Of a DNA stretch of 6,862 nt, positions 6,308-6,862 are shown piece by piece (positions within the stretch are counted from its first letter, which is position 1; every line of letters starts with the position of its first letter). Made by a program: the position numbers and the translations under genes. Below the pieces are notes generated by a model, which worked only from the letters and a program-made list of their open reading frames with translations, was not told where the DNA came from and made no database searches. The DNA lies in the NCBI GenBank assembly GCA_018678395.1, contig JAHHMJ010000210.1:1-6862 (forward strand), given 5' to 3'. Origin of the DNA: Gemmatimonadota bacterium. Lineage in GTDB: Bacteria; Gemmatimonadota; Gemmatimonadetes; Longimicrobiales; Gaopeijiaceae.

Positions 6308-6341
6308 ATCGCCCGCCCCGGCCGAAGCCGGAGCGGGCGAT
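6308..6341. terminator. Strong hairpin between convergent genes, probable bidirectional terminator
   Basis: ATCGCCCGC (6308-6316) pairs perfectly with GCGGGCGAT (6333-6341). After one C/A mismatch, CCGGC (6318-6322) pairs with GCCGG (6327-6331) around a CGAA loop. That is 14 pairs in a 15-position stem with a tight tetraloop, far beyond the other dyads here. It begins 52 bases after the TGA of the plus-strand gene and lies 26 bases after the TGA of the minus-strand gene. On the minus strand it is followed by CGTCGTTTCG, on the plus strand by GTCACAACG; neither is a proper T-run, so termination efficiency is inferred from stem strength and position. Confidence 0.75.
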
Positions 6342-6367
6342 GTCACAACGGCCGCAGCCGCTACCGA

Positions 6368-6862
6368 TCAGTCACCGCGCGTACGCTGGAGACCGGTCTG
6401 GTACGCCTGCCAGACACCCGGGCGGACCGGGACGTAGAGCGTTTCGAACGGACGCTCCGCGTTGCGCATCACGAAGAGCGGCACACCCATGTGCTCGCCC
6501 ACGCGCATGATGTTCGGGCAGCCCAGGCTGACTTCGCCTCCGGACTTGTCGTACGACGCGTCCTCGAACGTGACCGACTCGTCGTTCGTGAACCAGGCGC
6601 GACCGTCGGCGTAGGTGCCGGCGAAGACGACGCCCGGACGCAGCGTCCCGATGGACGTCCGGTCGGGTCCGACGAGCGTGTCGCCCTGCGCGGTCAGGAG
6701 AATGTCGACGTCCTGGCCGGTGGCGAGGCAGATCGACGCCGGGTTGCCCTCGGGCAGCGGACGGCCGACCTCGCGCGTCACGACCACCGTGTCCGGCGGC
6801 GGGGCCGGGAGACGGACGGTGTCGGGAGCCTCACGCTCCATGAGCGAGGGCTTGCAGAGGAA
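6368..6862 (-). CDS. Uncharacterised protein, probably exported, 5' end beyond window
   Basis: I cannot name this protein. The frame is open to the window edge; the first in-window ATG is at 6841 (157 residues to the TGA at 6370-6368), but seven further codons (FLCKPSL) precede it without a stop and no ribosome site lies before that ATG, so the true start may be outside. The N-terminus has a proline-rich, low-complexity linker (PDTVRLPAPPPDTVVVTREV, residues 6-25 from that ATG), of a kind often found after a signal sequence. A compact beta-rich region follows, with two cysteines (in SICLAT near 38 and SLGCPN near 104) that could form a disulphide outside the cytoplasm, and an aromatic C-terminus (YVPVRPGVWQAYQTGLQ). 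Export and disulphide are inferences. It converges on the 134-residue gene, sharing the hairpin at 6308-6341. Confidence 0.8.
   Translation of the reverse strand, partial: FLCKPSLMEREAPDTVRLPAPPPDTVVVTREVGRPLPEGNPASICLATGQDVDILLTAQGDTLVGPDRTSIGTLRPGVVFAGTYADGRAWFTNDESVTFEDASYDKSGGEVSLGCPNIMRVGEHMGVPLFVMRNAERPFETLYVPVRPGVWQAYQTGLQRTRGD

Overview
This is a GC-rich (roughly two thirds G+C by eye) stretch of an ordinary bacterial chromosome. It carries housekeeping genes and no mobile elements, CRISPR arrays or structural RNA genes that I can see. A heptose isomerase gene (gmhA) implies a Gram-negative-type LPS envelope. The GC level, the gene order and the style of the two uncharacterised proteins suggest Gemmatimonadota or a similar deep-branching phylum, but this is an impression and not a tree. 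Every complete gene whose stop codon can be read ends in TGA, with one exception described below.

Layout, left to right. Positions 1-5566 are all on the minus strand, so they read right to left as recA (5566-4499), alaS (4383-1744), a 94-residue unknown protein (1747-1463), a CpsB/YwqE-type PHP-domain phosphatase (1466-876, with its homologous C-terminus continuing to 645) and gmhA (584 to beyond position 1). The alaS, 94-residue and cpsB-like genes are joined by two 4-base stop/start overlaps (GTGA and ATGA), so they are very probably one translationally coupled unit. The 115-base recA-alaS gap holds a hairpin and a possible promoter. Positions 5567-5850 form a divergent control region with a reasonable recA promoter. 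From there a 134-residue protein runs on the plus strand (5851-6255); it looks like a stand-alone version of the LeuA regulatory (dimerisation) domain. A strong hairpin at 6308-6341 separates it from a convergent minus-strand gene of unknown function (6368 to the window edge).

The cluster joins recombination/DNA repair (RecA) and translation (AlaS) to surface-polysaccharide functions (a tyrosine-phosphatase-like PHP protein and sedoheptulose-7-phosphate isomerase).

The most notable observation is an in-frame amber codon (TAG, 878-876) in the cpsB-like gene. The conserved reading frame continues uninterrupted on both sides of it, and the part beyond the stop carries the last metal-binding D-x-H motif of the PHP domain. 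This could be a fresh nonsense mutation, an assembly error or amber readthrough; the window alone cannot tell them apart. I found no convincing new multi-gene system.
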